DNA of 64,000 bases from Victivallis sp. Marseille-Q1083 (GTDB lineage: Bacteria; Verrucomicrobiota; Lentisphaeria; Victivallales; Victivallaceae): positions 3,462,841 through 3,526,840 of the forward strand of contig NZ_CAHJXL010000001.1 in NCBI RefSeq assembly GCF_903645315.1, given 5' to 3'. This document shows positions 8,514 through 16,025 of this stretch, in pieces; the stretch's first letter is position 1, and each line of letters opens with the position of its first letter. The translations under genes and the position numbers were made by a program. Below the pieces are notes generated by a model. The model did not search any database and was not told where the DNA came from. It saw only the letters and a list, made by a program, of their open reading frames with translations.

Positions 8514-9533
8514 TCAATTTTTTACGAGCTTGAATTGAGTAAAATTCTCAAACATCCAATTGTTTTTTAATGTTCTATACACGATATCGAGGAATTTGCG
8601 AGCCAAGGCGATATTGGCTTTCGCACCTCCCCGCCGACTTTTTACCGATTCATGAAAGGCATTGAGATACGGGCTGTAGCGTTTGGCGATCAAAGCGCAT
8701 TGCACCAAAGCGGTTCTGGCGATCTTGCTGCCGCTCTTCGTGATTCTTCCGTGGCAAACCGTGTCATTTGAATTGCTCACTCTGGGGACGATTCCGATAT
8801 AAGCGGCCAACTGCTTTGCCGATCGGAAATCAGCGATATTGCCGATGGTTGCCAACAGGATCGCCGCACCTTTCGAGCCGATTCCCTTGATGGATTTCAG
8901 GTTGTCGAAGCCGTCCATCTTGCTGCCGTGATCCTCAATCGCCTTATCCAGTTTTTCAATGCTTTTGTTCAGACTGCGAATCTGTTCGACAACCACCAGC
9001 ATTTCCGTGTCGGTGATCGGGTCGAAGTGATAACTCAATGCTTTCAAAAGCCCTTTCTCCGTGGACAGTTCTTCCCGTTTCAGCACGATGAAGTTAGCTG
9101 CTAACAGATTGTTGACTTTGTTTTTCAATACGGTACGCAACTGAACCAGTTTTTCCCTGGTCTGCGTCAGACTTGAAATTTTCGCCTGCAAATCGTCTTT
9201 CACTCTTACCTCCGGAAGCATATCCTTTTCCAGGAACTCCGCCAACACTTTTGCGTCATGTTTGTCCGTCTTTTTGGTGGACATGCTGATGACTTTGAAC
9301 TGTGATGGATTCACCACCACCAGTCGCCCGACATGAGCTTTCAGCGAGCTGCAAAACATGAACGTATTTCCGGTCGCCTCCACCGCCATCGCCGTGTTCG
9401 GACCGAGCATTGCGGCAAAGCCCTTCAGTTCGGTAATCTCACACTTGCCGATTTTCCGTTCTTCCCCATTTACCCGGATGCAATAAGTAAAATTGTTCCG
9501 GTGCAAATCCACTCCAACAAAACTTGTCATCAT
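8514..9533 (-). CDS. IS110 family transposase (RuvC-like DEDD recombinase)
   Basis: 339 aa from ATG 9533 (GGAGG 6 nt upstream). The N-terminal DEDD_Tnp_IS110 domain starts FVGVDLHRNNFTYCI, with a later KTDKHDAKVLAEF block supplying the other acidic residues. The C-terminal Transposase_20 domain has IKGIGSKGAAILLATIG, AAYIGIVPRVSNSN and GRITKSGSKIARTALVQ with its conserved Ser. The reading frame is intact, so the element may be active. IS110 recombinases are guided by a bridge RNA from the element's non-coding end. Confidence 0.93.
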   Translation of the reverse strand: MMTSFVGVDLHRNNFTYCIRVNGEERKIGKCEITELKGFAAMLGPNTAMAVEATGNTFMFCSSLKAHVGRLVVVNPSQFKVISMSTKKTDKHDAKVLAEFLEKDMLPEVRVKDDLQAKISSLTQTREKLVQLRTVLKNKVNNLLAANFIVLKREELSTEKGLLKALSYHFDPITDTEMLVVVEQIRSLNKSIEKLDKAIEDHGSKMDGFDNLKSIKGIGSKGAAILLATIGNIADFRSAKQLAAYIGIVPRVSNSNDTVCHGRITKSGSKIARTALVQCALIAKRYSPYLNAFHESVKSRRGGAKANIALARKFLDIVYRTLKNNWMFENFTQFKLVKN

Positions 9534-9690
9534 TCTCTGCCTCCATTCGTTTTTCACGAATCGAAGCGGAACTGCTGTCACGGCCTCACCATCCTCCCAT
9601 ACAGAGTAGTCGATTAATCAGTCGCTCTCTACGGTGGCGCTCTGGTTTACAGATCTGACTAATCTCCTTTCCGGGGTCGTCATCGTTTCT
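9534..9690 (-). ncRNA. Candidate IS110 bridge RNA region
   Basis: The ~155 nt upstream of the IS110 transposase is non-coding and can fold. CTGACTAATC (9655-9664) pairs with GATTAATCAG (9612-9621) with one mismatch around a ~33-nt loop. ATTCGT (9545-9550) pairs with ACGAAT (9556-9561) just before the SD. In the IS110 group this 5' non-coding end encodes the bridge RNA whose internal loops pair with target and donor DNA. The assignment comes from position and folding only; loop-to-target pairing was not established. Confidence 0.45.
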
Positions 9691-9970
9691 GATGCGCCTC
9701 ATTGAAACATTCAGTCTGCAACCTGTCCGCTTCCAAACGTGTAAGTTAATCGCCATAAATTACACGCAGAAAGCTGATTCCGCGAACGTCAGTTATTTAT
9801 CATACCATCTCCTTTCTTTTTGCCTTTCCGGAATGACTTCTCCGGAATACATTGGCCGGCAATTTCCCGCGGCTGTCTGCGGTGAAATTGCCGGAAGTAA
9901 TTTTTCGGCAATTATTTTAATTTCTGTCGCCAGATTTTGCAAACCGATTGTCTGAAAATATATTTTTCTT
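9691..9970. other. Intergenic, AT-richer, with hairpin
   Basis: No credible gene is seen. It contains an inverted repeat CCGGCAATTTC (9856-9866) / GAAATTGCCGG (9884-9894) followed by TAATTTTT, which could terminate a + strand transcript now lost to IS insertion. The rest is low-complexity AT-rich sequence up to the IS4 terminus. Confidence 0.5.
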
Positions 9971-11339
9971 CACACCTGTCCTAACAATTTTCAAAATGGC
10001 GTAATTTTCTGATTACGCCCCCTCATTTTCATCTATTTCACACCAATTCTCAAAAGTAGCCCCCCTTTGTTGTAAATCTGCTGTCCTAAAAAGCGAACTC
10101 TGGTTGAAATGATTCCGGCTCCGGTGGTTTGGTAAATGGTTGATCCAGCCATTGGCGCAAGTCGCGGTAAACAAATAGATTCCATTTCAGGAAAGTGACC
10201 AGGGTTGAAAAATGCCATTGCGCTTTCGACAAAAACTTCAGGTACTTGGTCAGCAAAATAGCGATAAGCGCTGTCCAAACTTGAATCCGAACCGCATTTT
10301 CGCTGGTGCCGATAAACGTTTTGATCTTGAAGTTCTGCTTGAGCATCTTGAAAAAGCTTTCGATTTGCCAGCGAGCCTTATAGATGTCGCCGATCGTTTG
10401 TGCGTCCAGCTCAAAATTGTTGGTTAGCAAGGTCAATGTCCGATGGTTTTCCACATCGCAGACGACCACTTTGCGGAGACGTTCCGGATATTTGTCTTGC
10501 GAACCACGCAGAAAAATGACTTCATCGCTCAAAACGGTTCCGGGATATTGCTTGACATCGTATTCCGGGATGTCGTAGGTCGTATTGGTCTTGAGGCGCG
10601 TGACAAAATCCACACCGGAGAGATTCCATTTATACAGCATGGAAAAATCAACGTATCCGCGATCACAAACCACCATGCTGTCACGCGGGAGTTCCATTCG
10701 TCTGGCGCTGTTTACCTCATGAACATCTCCATTGGTGAAATCAACGAACACGGGAAGATGACCATCGTGATCCAACAGCATATTGAGCTTGATTGCCCCT
10801 TTGGTTTGCCGATAGGTTGCCCATGGAAAAACTTTAACGCAAAGCTCAATCAGCGTTGCGTCGAGACTGTAAAGTTTCTTGGGAAACGAAAACTCATGCC
10901 GTGGCGCAATTGCATGGCAGTGTCCCAGAAGCATATGGAAAATATCGCCGAACATTTTCGGAGAGCGATGGGCATTGGCGTACGACAAGTTGGATTTGGT
11001 TGGAGCGGATTCCACTCCAAGATGATTCAATTTGCCTCCACAGGTTTTCAAACCTCCGCAAATCTCTCGCAGACTATTGGCCTGCGCCAACTGGCAGAAG
11101 ATCATCGACACAAAATGTGCCCAACTGTCAAAGGACTGTTTTCGCTTGTCTCCATTGTGTTTCATGACTATTTCTTCAAATTCTCGCTTCGGTATCAAAT
11201 CCAACACTTGACGAAAAAGACTGACTGATGTATTCTTCATTACGGAGCCTCCTTGTGGTTTAGGCAACCGTAATATACTATTACGGACAAGTTGGCTCCA
11301 CTTTTTTCACCCTTTCAAAAGTTTGTTAGGACAGGCGTG
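9971..11339 (-). mobile_element. IS4-type element, copy A
   Basis: A 1369-bp element with imperfect terminal inverted repeats that both begin CAC(A/G)CCTGTCCTAACAA: one at 9971 reading in, the other ending at 11339. The sequence of copy B (12635-14003) is the same length and gives an identical transposase, in opposite orientation. No matching target-site duplication is visible at either copy, which fits later recombination between copies. Confidence 0.9.
10086..11240 (-). CDS. IS4 family transposase (copy A)
   Basis: 384 aa from ATG 11240 (AAGGAGG upstream; the track-length TTG at 11267 precedes the SD). The N-terminal DUF4372-like domain covers about residues 1-75 (KREFEEIVMKHNGDKR, SWAHFVSMIFCQLA). 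The DDE transposase domain follows: SLDATLIEL (D1), VVCDRGYVDF (D2) and the YREK-type signature YKARWQIESFFKMLKQ (E). The protein is identical to copy B and intact, so both copies are probably recent and potentially active. Confidence 0.95.
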   Translation of the reverse strand: MKNTSVSLFRQVLDLIPKREFEEIVMKHNGDKRKQSFDSWAHFVSMIFCQLAQANSLREICGGLKTCGGKLNHLGVESAPTKSNLSYANAHRSPKMFGDIFHMLLGHCHAIAPRHEFSFPKKLYSLDATLIELCVKVFPWATYRQTKGAIKLNMLLDHDGHLPVFVDFTNGDVHEVNSARRMELPRDSMVVCDRGYVDFSMLYKWNLSGVDFVTRLKTNTTYDIPEYDVKQYPGTVLSDEVIFLRGSQDKYPERLRKVVVCDVENHRTLTLLTNNFELDAQTIGDIYKARWQIESFFKMLKQNFKIKTFIGTSENAVRIQVWTALIAILLTKYLKFLSKAQWHFSTLVTFLKWNLFVYRDLRQWLDQPFTKPPEPESFQPEFAF

Positions 11340-11717
11340 CTCGTCACCAATCTTGACGATGACGGACAATATCTTTATGAAAAAGTCTATTGCGCCCGCG
11401 GAGAGATGGAAAACCGGATCAAGGAGCAACAACTTGACCTTTTTGCCGATCGGACGAGTTGTCATGATTTTATGACAAACCAGTTCCGGCTTCTGCTTTC
11501 AAGTCCGGCCTATATTCTCATGGAGCATTTTCGGGCATTGTTGCTGACTGAAACTGAATTTGCCGAGACTGCCTGCGGCAGTATTCGGTTATACCTGGTG
11601 AAAATCGGCGCCATTGTTCGACGGAATACCAGAAAAATTTATGTTGCTCTTTCAAGTACTTATCCAAATCAGGAACTCCTGCACTTGATTGCTGTGAAAA
11701 TCATCGTTAGGGAATAA
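11340..11717 (+). pseudogene. IS1380 family transposase, C-terminal fragment
   Basis: Directly after the IS4 copy A end the + strand reads VLVTNLDDDG, then YCARGEMENRIKEQQLDLFAD and RTSCHDFMTNQFRLLLSSPAY, the conserved C-terminal part of IS1380 transposases (YxRGxMENRIKE-type glutamate region). The N-terminal two-thirds lies on the other strand at 14004-14727. About 80-90 residues between the two fragments are missing relative to the family. The element continues non-coding to a terminal repeat ending GCAATATTCAGG at 11875. Confidence 0.85.
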
Positions 11718-11875
11718 CCGCTTGGAGAACTGTCCCCGGCTTGCCGAACAACAACGGGGGTAAGGAGGAATCGGCTCAAATTACGGAAAAAACGGTAACA
11801 TGCGACTCGGAAATAAAAACTTTCGAATCGCTACAACATTTCTCGACGATTCGAACATTTCATGCAATATTCAGG
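11718..11875 (+). repeat. IS1380 right end
   Basis: Non-coding tail of the IS1380 fragment. Its last bases, GCAATATTCAGG (11864-11875), match the outer bases of the other IS1380 end (14816-14827) when both are read outward, as expected of terminal inverted repeats beginning CCTG. Confidence 0.65.
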
Positions 11876-11876
11876 A

Positions 11877-11930
11877 TTAATGATATTCATTGATTTTTCC
11901 TTTGGAAGTTTTCCTCTTGAATACAGGCAT
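11877..11930 (-). pseudogene. 5' stub of a tyrosine-integrase-like gene
   Basis: On the minus strand a strong SD (AAAGGAGGG) lies 9 nt before ATG 11930. The reading frame MPVFKRKTSKGKINEYH stops at the IS1380 boundary. This opening closely resembles the first residues of phage/ICE tyrosine integrases (M-x-VFKRKTKxGKxxEYHY). The gene lies ~390 nt downstream of the tRNA-Val on the same strand, the usual place of an integrase in a tRNA-integrated island. The rest of the gene is absent from the window. Identity rests on 17 residues plus context. Confidence 0.5.
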
Positions 11931-11960
11931 TATACAATGCCCTCCTTTGTTAAGTGGGTT

Positions 11961-11979
11961 GCCGGCAGGCCTTGCCGGC
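11961..11979. repeat. Short perfect-stem palindrome
   Basis: GCCGGCA and TGCCGGC flank a 5-nt loop between the integrase stub and the tRNA. There is no following T-run, so a terminator is unlikely. It may be an attachment-site arm or a remnant REP-like hairpin. Confidence 0.35.
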
Positions 11980-12319
11980 ACATTCCTGGTTTCCTTCGTA
12001 TTTGGCAATTTATCTTGCAAATACGTAGAAACCAGACCACCCAGACCATATTGGTTCCGCGGTAATGTCAAAATAACATTTTTTTCACGAGTATAGTCAA
12101 AAAATGCTATTTGTTGAGAAATGATAAATCACTTAATTTTACAAAGTTAGACGGGAAAATTATGACTAAAAATTGGCCTGAAAAATGTAGGGAAAATGTA
12201 GGGATTGAATTCCAGAATGCAGGAAAAATCGGGTTTTTGCAGGTTGTTTCAACGAAAATTTTCAAAAGAAAAAACCAATGGCAACTTATTCATTGCCAAT
12301 GACTTATTGAGTTAAAATC

Positions 12320-12396
12320 TGGTGGGCGTAGTAGAACTCGAATCTACGACCTCTACGATGTCAACGTAGCGCTCTAACCAACTGAGCTATACGCCC
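12320..12396 (-). tRNA. tRNA-Val(GAC)
   Basis: The minus strand folds as a complete tRNA: acceptor GGGCGTA/TACGCCC, D-arm GCTCAGTTGGTTAGAGC, anticodon stem CTACG/CGTAG around loop TTGACAT (anticodon GAC), T-arm with GGTCGTAGATTCGAGTTCTAC-type sequence, discriminator A and encoded CCA (12320-12322). It sits between the two inverted IS4 copies. Confidence 0.95.
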
Positions 12397-12416
12397 CTCT
12401 GTTTCATTGTGCTAAT

Positions 12417-12444
12417 ACTATAGTGCAAATTCAACGCTTGTCAA
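12417..12444 (-). promoter_or_regulatory. Sigma70-type promoter of tRNA-Val
   Basis: On the minus strand TTGACA (12439-12444) and TATAGT (12417-12422) are separated by 16 bp and lie 20 bp upstream of the tRNA 5' end. The region 12445-12634 beyond it is AT-rich with no gene seen. Confidence 0.8.
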
Positions 12445-12634
12445 ATTGACTTTGAACGTTTTTTCCGCTTTTCACTGGAAAAACTTTGCTTCAATTAATA
12501 AAAGATAGTGTGTCAAAAGTTAAACGGCATCTGACGTAAAGTTGGAAAATTTTTTATTATAGGGTCATTCAGGTGACTGTTGAATATAGATTCGGCAATT
12601 AACTAACTTACGTACAATATTTGCTTGAAGGAGT

Positions 12635-14003
12635 CACGCCTGTCCTAACAAACTTTTGAAAGGGTGAAAAAAGTGGAGCCAACTTGTCCGTAATAGTATA
12701 TTACGGTTGCCTAAACCACAAGGAGGCTCCGTAATGAAGAATACATCAGTCAGTCTTTTTCGTCAAGTGTTGGATTTGATACCGAAGCGAGAATTTGAAG
12801 AAATAGTCATGAAACACAATGGAGACAAGCGAAAACAGTCCTTTGACAGTTGGGCACATTTTGTGTCGATGATCTTCTGCCAGTTGGCGCAGGCCAATAG
12901 TCTGCGAGAGATTTGCGGAGGTTTGAAAACCTGTGGAGGCAAATTGAATCATCTTGGAGTGGAATCCGCTCCAACCAAATCCAACTTGTCGTACGCCAAT
13001 GCCCATCGCTCTCCGAAAATGTTCGGCGATATTTTCCATATGCTTCTGGGACACTGCCATGCAATTGCGCCACGGCATGAGTTTTCGTTTCCCAAGAAAC
13101 TTTACAGTCTCGACGCAACGCTGATTGAGCTTTGCGTTAAAGTTTTTCCATGGGCAACCTATCGGCAAACCAAAGGGGCAATCAAGCTCAATATGCTGTT
13201 GGATCACGATGGTCATCTTCCCGTGTTCGTTGATTTCACCAATGGAGATGTTCATGAGGTAAACAGCGCCAGACGAATGGAACTCCCGCGTGACAGCATG
13301 GTGGTTTGTGATCGCGGATACGTTGATTTTTCCATGCTGTATAAATGGAATCTCTCCGGTGTGGATTTTGTCACGCGCCTCAAGACCAATACGACCTACG
13401 ACATCCCGGAATACGATGTCAAGCAATATCCCGGAACCGTTTTGAGCGATGAAGTCATTTTTCTGCGTGGTTCGCAAGACAAATATCCGGAACGTCTCCG
13501 CAAAGTGGTCGTCTGCGATGTGGAAAACCATCGGACATTGACCTTGCTAACCAACAATTTTGAGCTGGACGCACAAACGATCGGCGACATCTATAAGGCT
13601 CGCTGGCAAATCGAAAGCTTTTTCAAGATGCTCAAGCAGAACTTCAAGATCAAAACGTTTATCGGCACCAGCGAAAATGCGGTTCGGATTCAAGTTTGGA
13701 CAGCGCTTATCGCTATTTTGCTGACCAAGTACCTGAAGTTTTTGTCGAAAGCGCAATGGCATTTTTCAACCCTGGTCACTTTCCTGAAATGGAATCTATT
13801 TGTTTACCGCGACTTGCGCCAATGGCTGGATCAACCATTTACCAAACCACCGGAGCCGGAATCATTTCAACCAGAGTTCGCTTTTTAGGACAGCAGATTT
13901 ACAACAAAGGGGGGCTACTTTTGAGAATTGGTGTGAAATAGATGAAAATGAGGGGGCGTAATCAGAAAATTACGCCATTTTGAAAATTGTTAGGACAGGT
14001 GTG
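12635..14003 (+). mobile_element. IS4-type element, copy B
   Basis: A 1369-bp element, inverted relative to copy A, with the same terminal repeats (CACGCCTGTCCTAACAA at 12635; complement of CACACCTGTCCTAACAA ending at 14003). Its right end interrupts the IS1380 transposase N-terminal fragment. The 1295-bp spacer between copies (11340-12634) contains the tRNA-Val. Confidence 0.9.
12734..13888 (+). CDS. IS4 family transposase (copy B)
   Basis: 384 aa, identical in sequence to the copy A product, from ATG 12734 preceded by AAGGAGG. The DDE residues lie in SLDATLIEL, VVCDRGYVDF and YKARWQIESFFKMLKQ. The antisense ORFs across it are shadows. Confidence 0.95.
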   Translation: MKNTSVSLFRQVLDLIPKREFEEIVMKHNGDKRKQSFDSWAHFVSMIFCQLAQANSLREICGGLKTCGGKLNHLGVESAPTKSNLSYANAHRSPKMFGDIFHMLLGHCHAIAPRHEFSFPKKLYSLDATLIELCVKVFPWATYRQTKGAIKLNMLLDHDGHLPVFVDFTNGDVHEVNSARRMELPRDSMVVCDRGYVDFSMLYKWNLSGVDFVTRLKTNTTYDIPEYDVKQYPGTVLSDEVIFLRGSQDKYPERLRKVVVCDVENHRTLTLLTNNFELDAQTIGDIYKARWQIESFFKMLKQNFKIKTFIGTSENAVRIQVWTALIAILLTKYLKFLSKAQWHFSTLVTFLKWNLFVYRDLRQWLDQPFTKPPEPESFQPEFAF

Positions 14004-14727
14004 ACCAGTTCAGCATTTTCTGCCGGCAAAAGCCACTGTCTCCCCGGAAAATAATCTTAACCTTCGGCCATTTCTGCCGAAAGCGCTTTACCAGTAGCGA
14101 GAGAATCGCCCAGGCATGCTTGGCCGCATCAATTTTTGATGGACGCAAATAAGCCACAAGTAATTGATCCCCGCAGAAAACATACAACGGCAAAAAGCAA
14201 TAGTGGTCATAATAGCCATGAAAAAAGCGATTTTCCTGCATCCCGTAAGTGAGGTCATCGGTAGCATCGAAATCAAGAATCAATTCTCGAGGCGGCGTGG
14301 AGAAACTTTCGATAAAGAATTCGACAAACAATCGGCTCAAATCTACGCAAGCACGACGATCGATTCCATTTTCGAATCGACATAAAGTGCTTGGAGTGGC
14401 GAGTTGACGATCACGACCGACAACAGTTTGAATCAGCGGATCAGTTCGCAATTCATGATGGTCATTGAGATCTTCATGGCCGGCAACCAAACCAAAAACT
14501 CGTTGACGAAGCATGCTCAGATAGGAATGCTCAACTTTTCCGGGCTGTCGAATATCAAAAGAATCCAGCAGGTTACCGGCGCGCCGGGTAAAACCGAGTT
14601 TGCGGTCGAATTCTTTCACAAAAAGCAACCCGCCGTCACTGCTGATATCTCCACCGGCGAAATTGAATTCAATTTTTCTGCTTTTCGGACCTTGAAAGAC
14701 CGGAATCGAAACATTACATTTTGTCAT
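14004..14727 (-). pseudogene. IS1380 family transposase, N-terminal fragment
   Basis: About 241 codons from ATG 14727, cut by IS4 copy B at 14003 (the frame ends in IS4 sequence). Family landmarks are FAGGDISSDGGLLFVKEFD, a GRDRQLATPSTLCRFEN block, LILDFDATDD with the first catalytic Asp, and IIFRGDSGFCRQKML with the second. The C-terminal part with the catalytic Glu is at 11340-11717 on the opposite strand. The reading frames of both fragments are otherwise undamaged, so the disruption looks recent. Confidence 0.88.
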
Positions 14728-14827
14728 TGGCAGACCTCGGCGTTATATTGTGATGTAAGATATTACAATATAATACGTTAGTCGAGAATCTGCCTCTTTG
14801 TTTTTGAAAATTTACGCAATATTCAGG
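14728..14827 (-). repeat. IS1380 left end
   Basis: Upstream non-coding end of the IS1380 element. It contains a dyad TATATTGT/ACAATATA around 14745-14775 (probable transposase promoter region) and ends in GCAATATTCAGG (14816-14827), the mirror of the end at 11875. The next gene's frame is fused across this boundary. Confidence 0.6.
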
Positions 14828-15820
14828 TTAGTTGCCGATGCGTCAAAAGAGGTTGGAAAAGTAATCTTTCTGGTCGGGCGCGAGATTCCGTTTATTTATT
14901 CATGGTCCTGTTTGGACAAGGACGACAAGATATTAATGGGGATATTTTTTGATACGGTCGACTTTACGGCTTCTATTTCTCCTGATTTGTTTGTGGTAAA
15001 AAAAAGTGCACCACAAAAGGGCACCGTTATTTTGGAAAAAGCACTTGAGACAACCCAGAAGACCTCATTTATTGCGGTTTCCAGAAATAAGTTTTGGGGG
15101 GAAGATGTAATTTGCGTATATTCACAGAAATACTCTTCTGCAGAGGACTTTGCATATAAAAAATTTGATATTTACCAATATGATCCGCAGGCTTCGCAAG
15201 GTATCGGTAAATTTTTACAGTCCGAATTTGTCAACCGAGACGGTATCTATGGCTTCAATGAAATCACGGTGGTAAAAGAAGATTATAAGATTATTAATTG
15301 GCCTCCGCGTGGTAGTATTGATCCTTTGGTGCCAATCGATGTCAAGGAGATATCTTTTCGCGGCAAGGCTTGTTGGGAGCTGACTGAGCGTTATCCCTTG
15401 GATTATCCTCCTGAAAAATATCGTACTGCGCAATGGCCTTACACCAGAGTTTTTATCGTCGGAAAGGAGAATTTTTTTATCTATGATTGGAAGTATTATA
15501 ACGCATCAAAACTTGAAATCACTCATTATGACTTTTCGGATGTAAAATTTACTTCTTCGTTTTCAAAAGAATGGTTTGAAGTTCCGCCAGGTTTTAAGGT
15601 GAAAATTGCCTCTTCCGCCAGTGAAGCCCGAGAAATTTATATCAGTGATGTAGAAGCCGCAAGACCATCGTGGATAAACCGATTTTCTGCGCGGATCGGC
15701 TCTGTATTGGGAAACGTCTTCTCGTGGAATTGGATATTTCAATATGGTGCTTATCTTGCTATTTCGATTGGGATTTTGTGTATTGCGGGCATTGTGGTAA
15801 TCAAGCGGAAGAAACGGTAA
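14798..15820 (+). pseudogene. 5'-truncated membrane-anchored protein of unknown function
   Basis: The frame is open for 340 codons from a TTG at 14798, but the first ten codons lie inside the IS1380 terminus. Native sequence starts at about 14828, so the true N-terminus was lost to the insertion. The remaining protein is hydrophilic, rich in aromatic and Lys residues, and ends with one transmembrane helix (AYLAISIGILCIAGIVVI) and a basic KRKKR tail. The likely topology is a large extracytoplasmic domain anchored by a C-terminal helix. Base composition is markedly AT-richer than flanking housekeeping genes, consistent with horizontal origin. Family not recognised. Confidence 0.6.
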
Positions 15821-15940
15821 AAGTTCGGAGAATTTATGAATGTCAGGGCGGATAATTCGTTATTCATTGCTGTCGTGTCTGCTGAATTATGAATTCCGTT
15901 GCCAGCCGTTTACCAAGAGGGTGAAAGTAAGTCGGTTTGG

Positions 15941-15995
15941 GTAGAGGGTCATTCTTAAGCCGTTTAAAACTTAAGAGAACCTCTACCTCTTTTTC
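15941..15995 (+). terminator. Rho-independent terminator
   Basis: Nested stems GTAGAGG (15941-15947)/CCTCTAC (15980-15986) and TCTTAAG (15953-15959)/CTTAAGA (15970-15976) are followed by CTCTTTTT. It ends transcription of the truncated + strand gene before the convergent glycosidase. Confidence 0.75.
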
Positions 15996-16025
15996 AGATC
16001 TCCAAATACAAAATTTCAAAAAAAT

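Larger units (their letters stand above)
8466..9690 (-). mobile_element. IS110 family insertion sequence (ends approximate)
   Basis: One IS110-type transposase gene with an upstream non-coding segment. IS110 elements lack long terminal inverted repeats and usually make no target duplication, so the exact ends cannot be set from this sequence. The limits given are the esterase start codon region on one side and the end of the structured upstream region on the other. Less than 50 bp separates the transposase stop from the esterase start codon. Confidence 0.6.

Noticed and set aside
9692-9955. 87-codon plus-strand frame between IS110 and IS4
   Set aside because: No SD, no domain, and it spans a hairpin; it is more likely intergenic.
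10443-11228. 261-codon frame, repeated at 12746-13531
   Set aside because: Antisense to the two identical IS4 transposase genes; its duplication only reflects the two IS copies.
11961-11979. Palindrome as transcription terminator
   Set aside because: No T-run on either side; kept only as a palindrome.
12111-12302. 63-codon frame between tRNA-Val and IS1380 end
   Set aside because: Opposite in strand to the integrase stub and tRNA, no recognisable features; base composition alone explains it.
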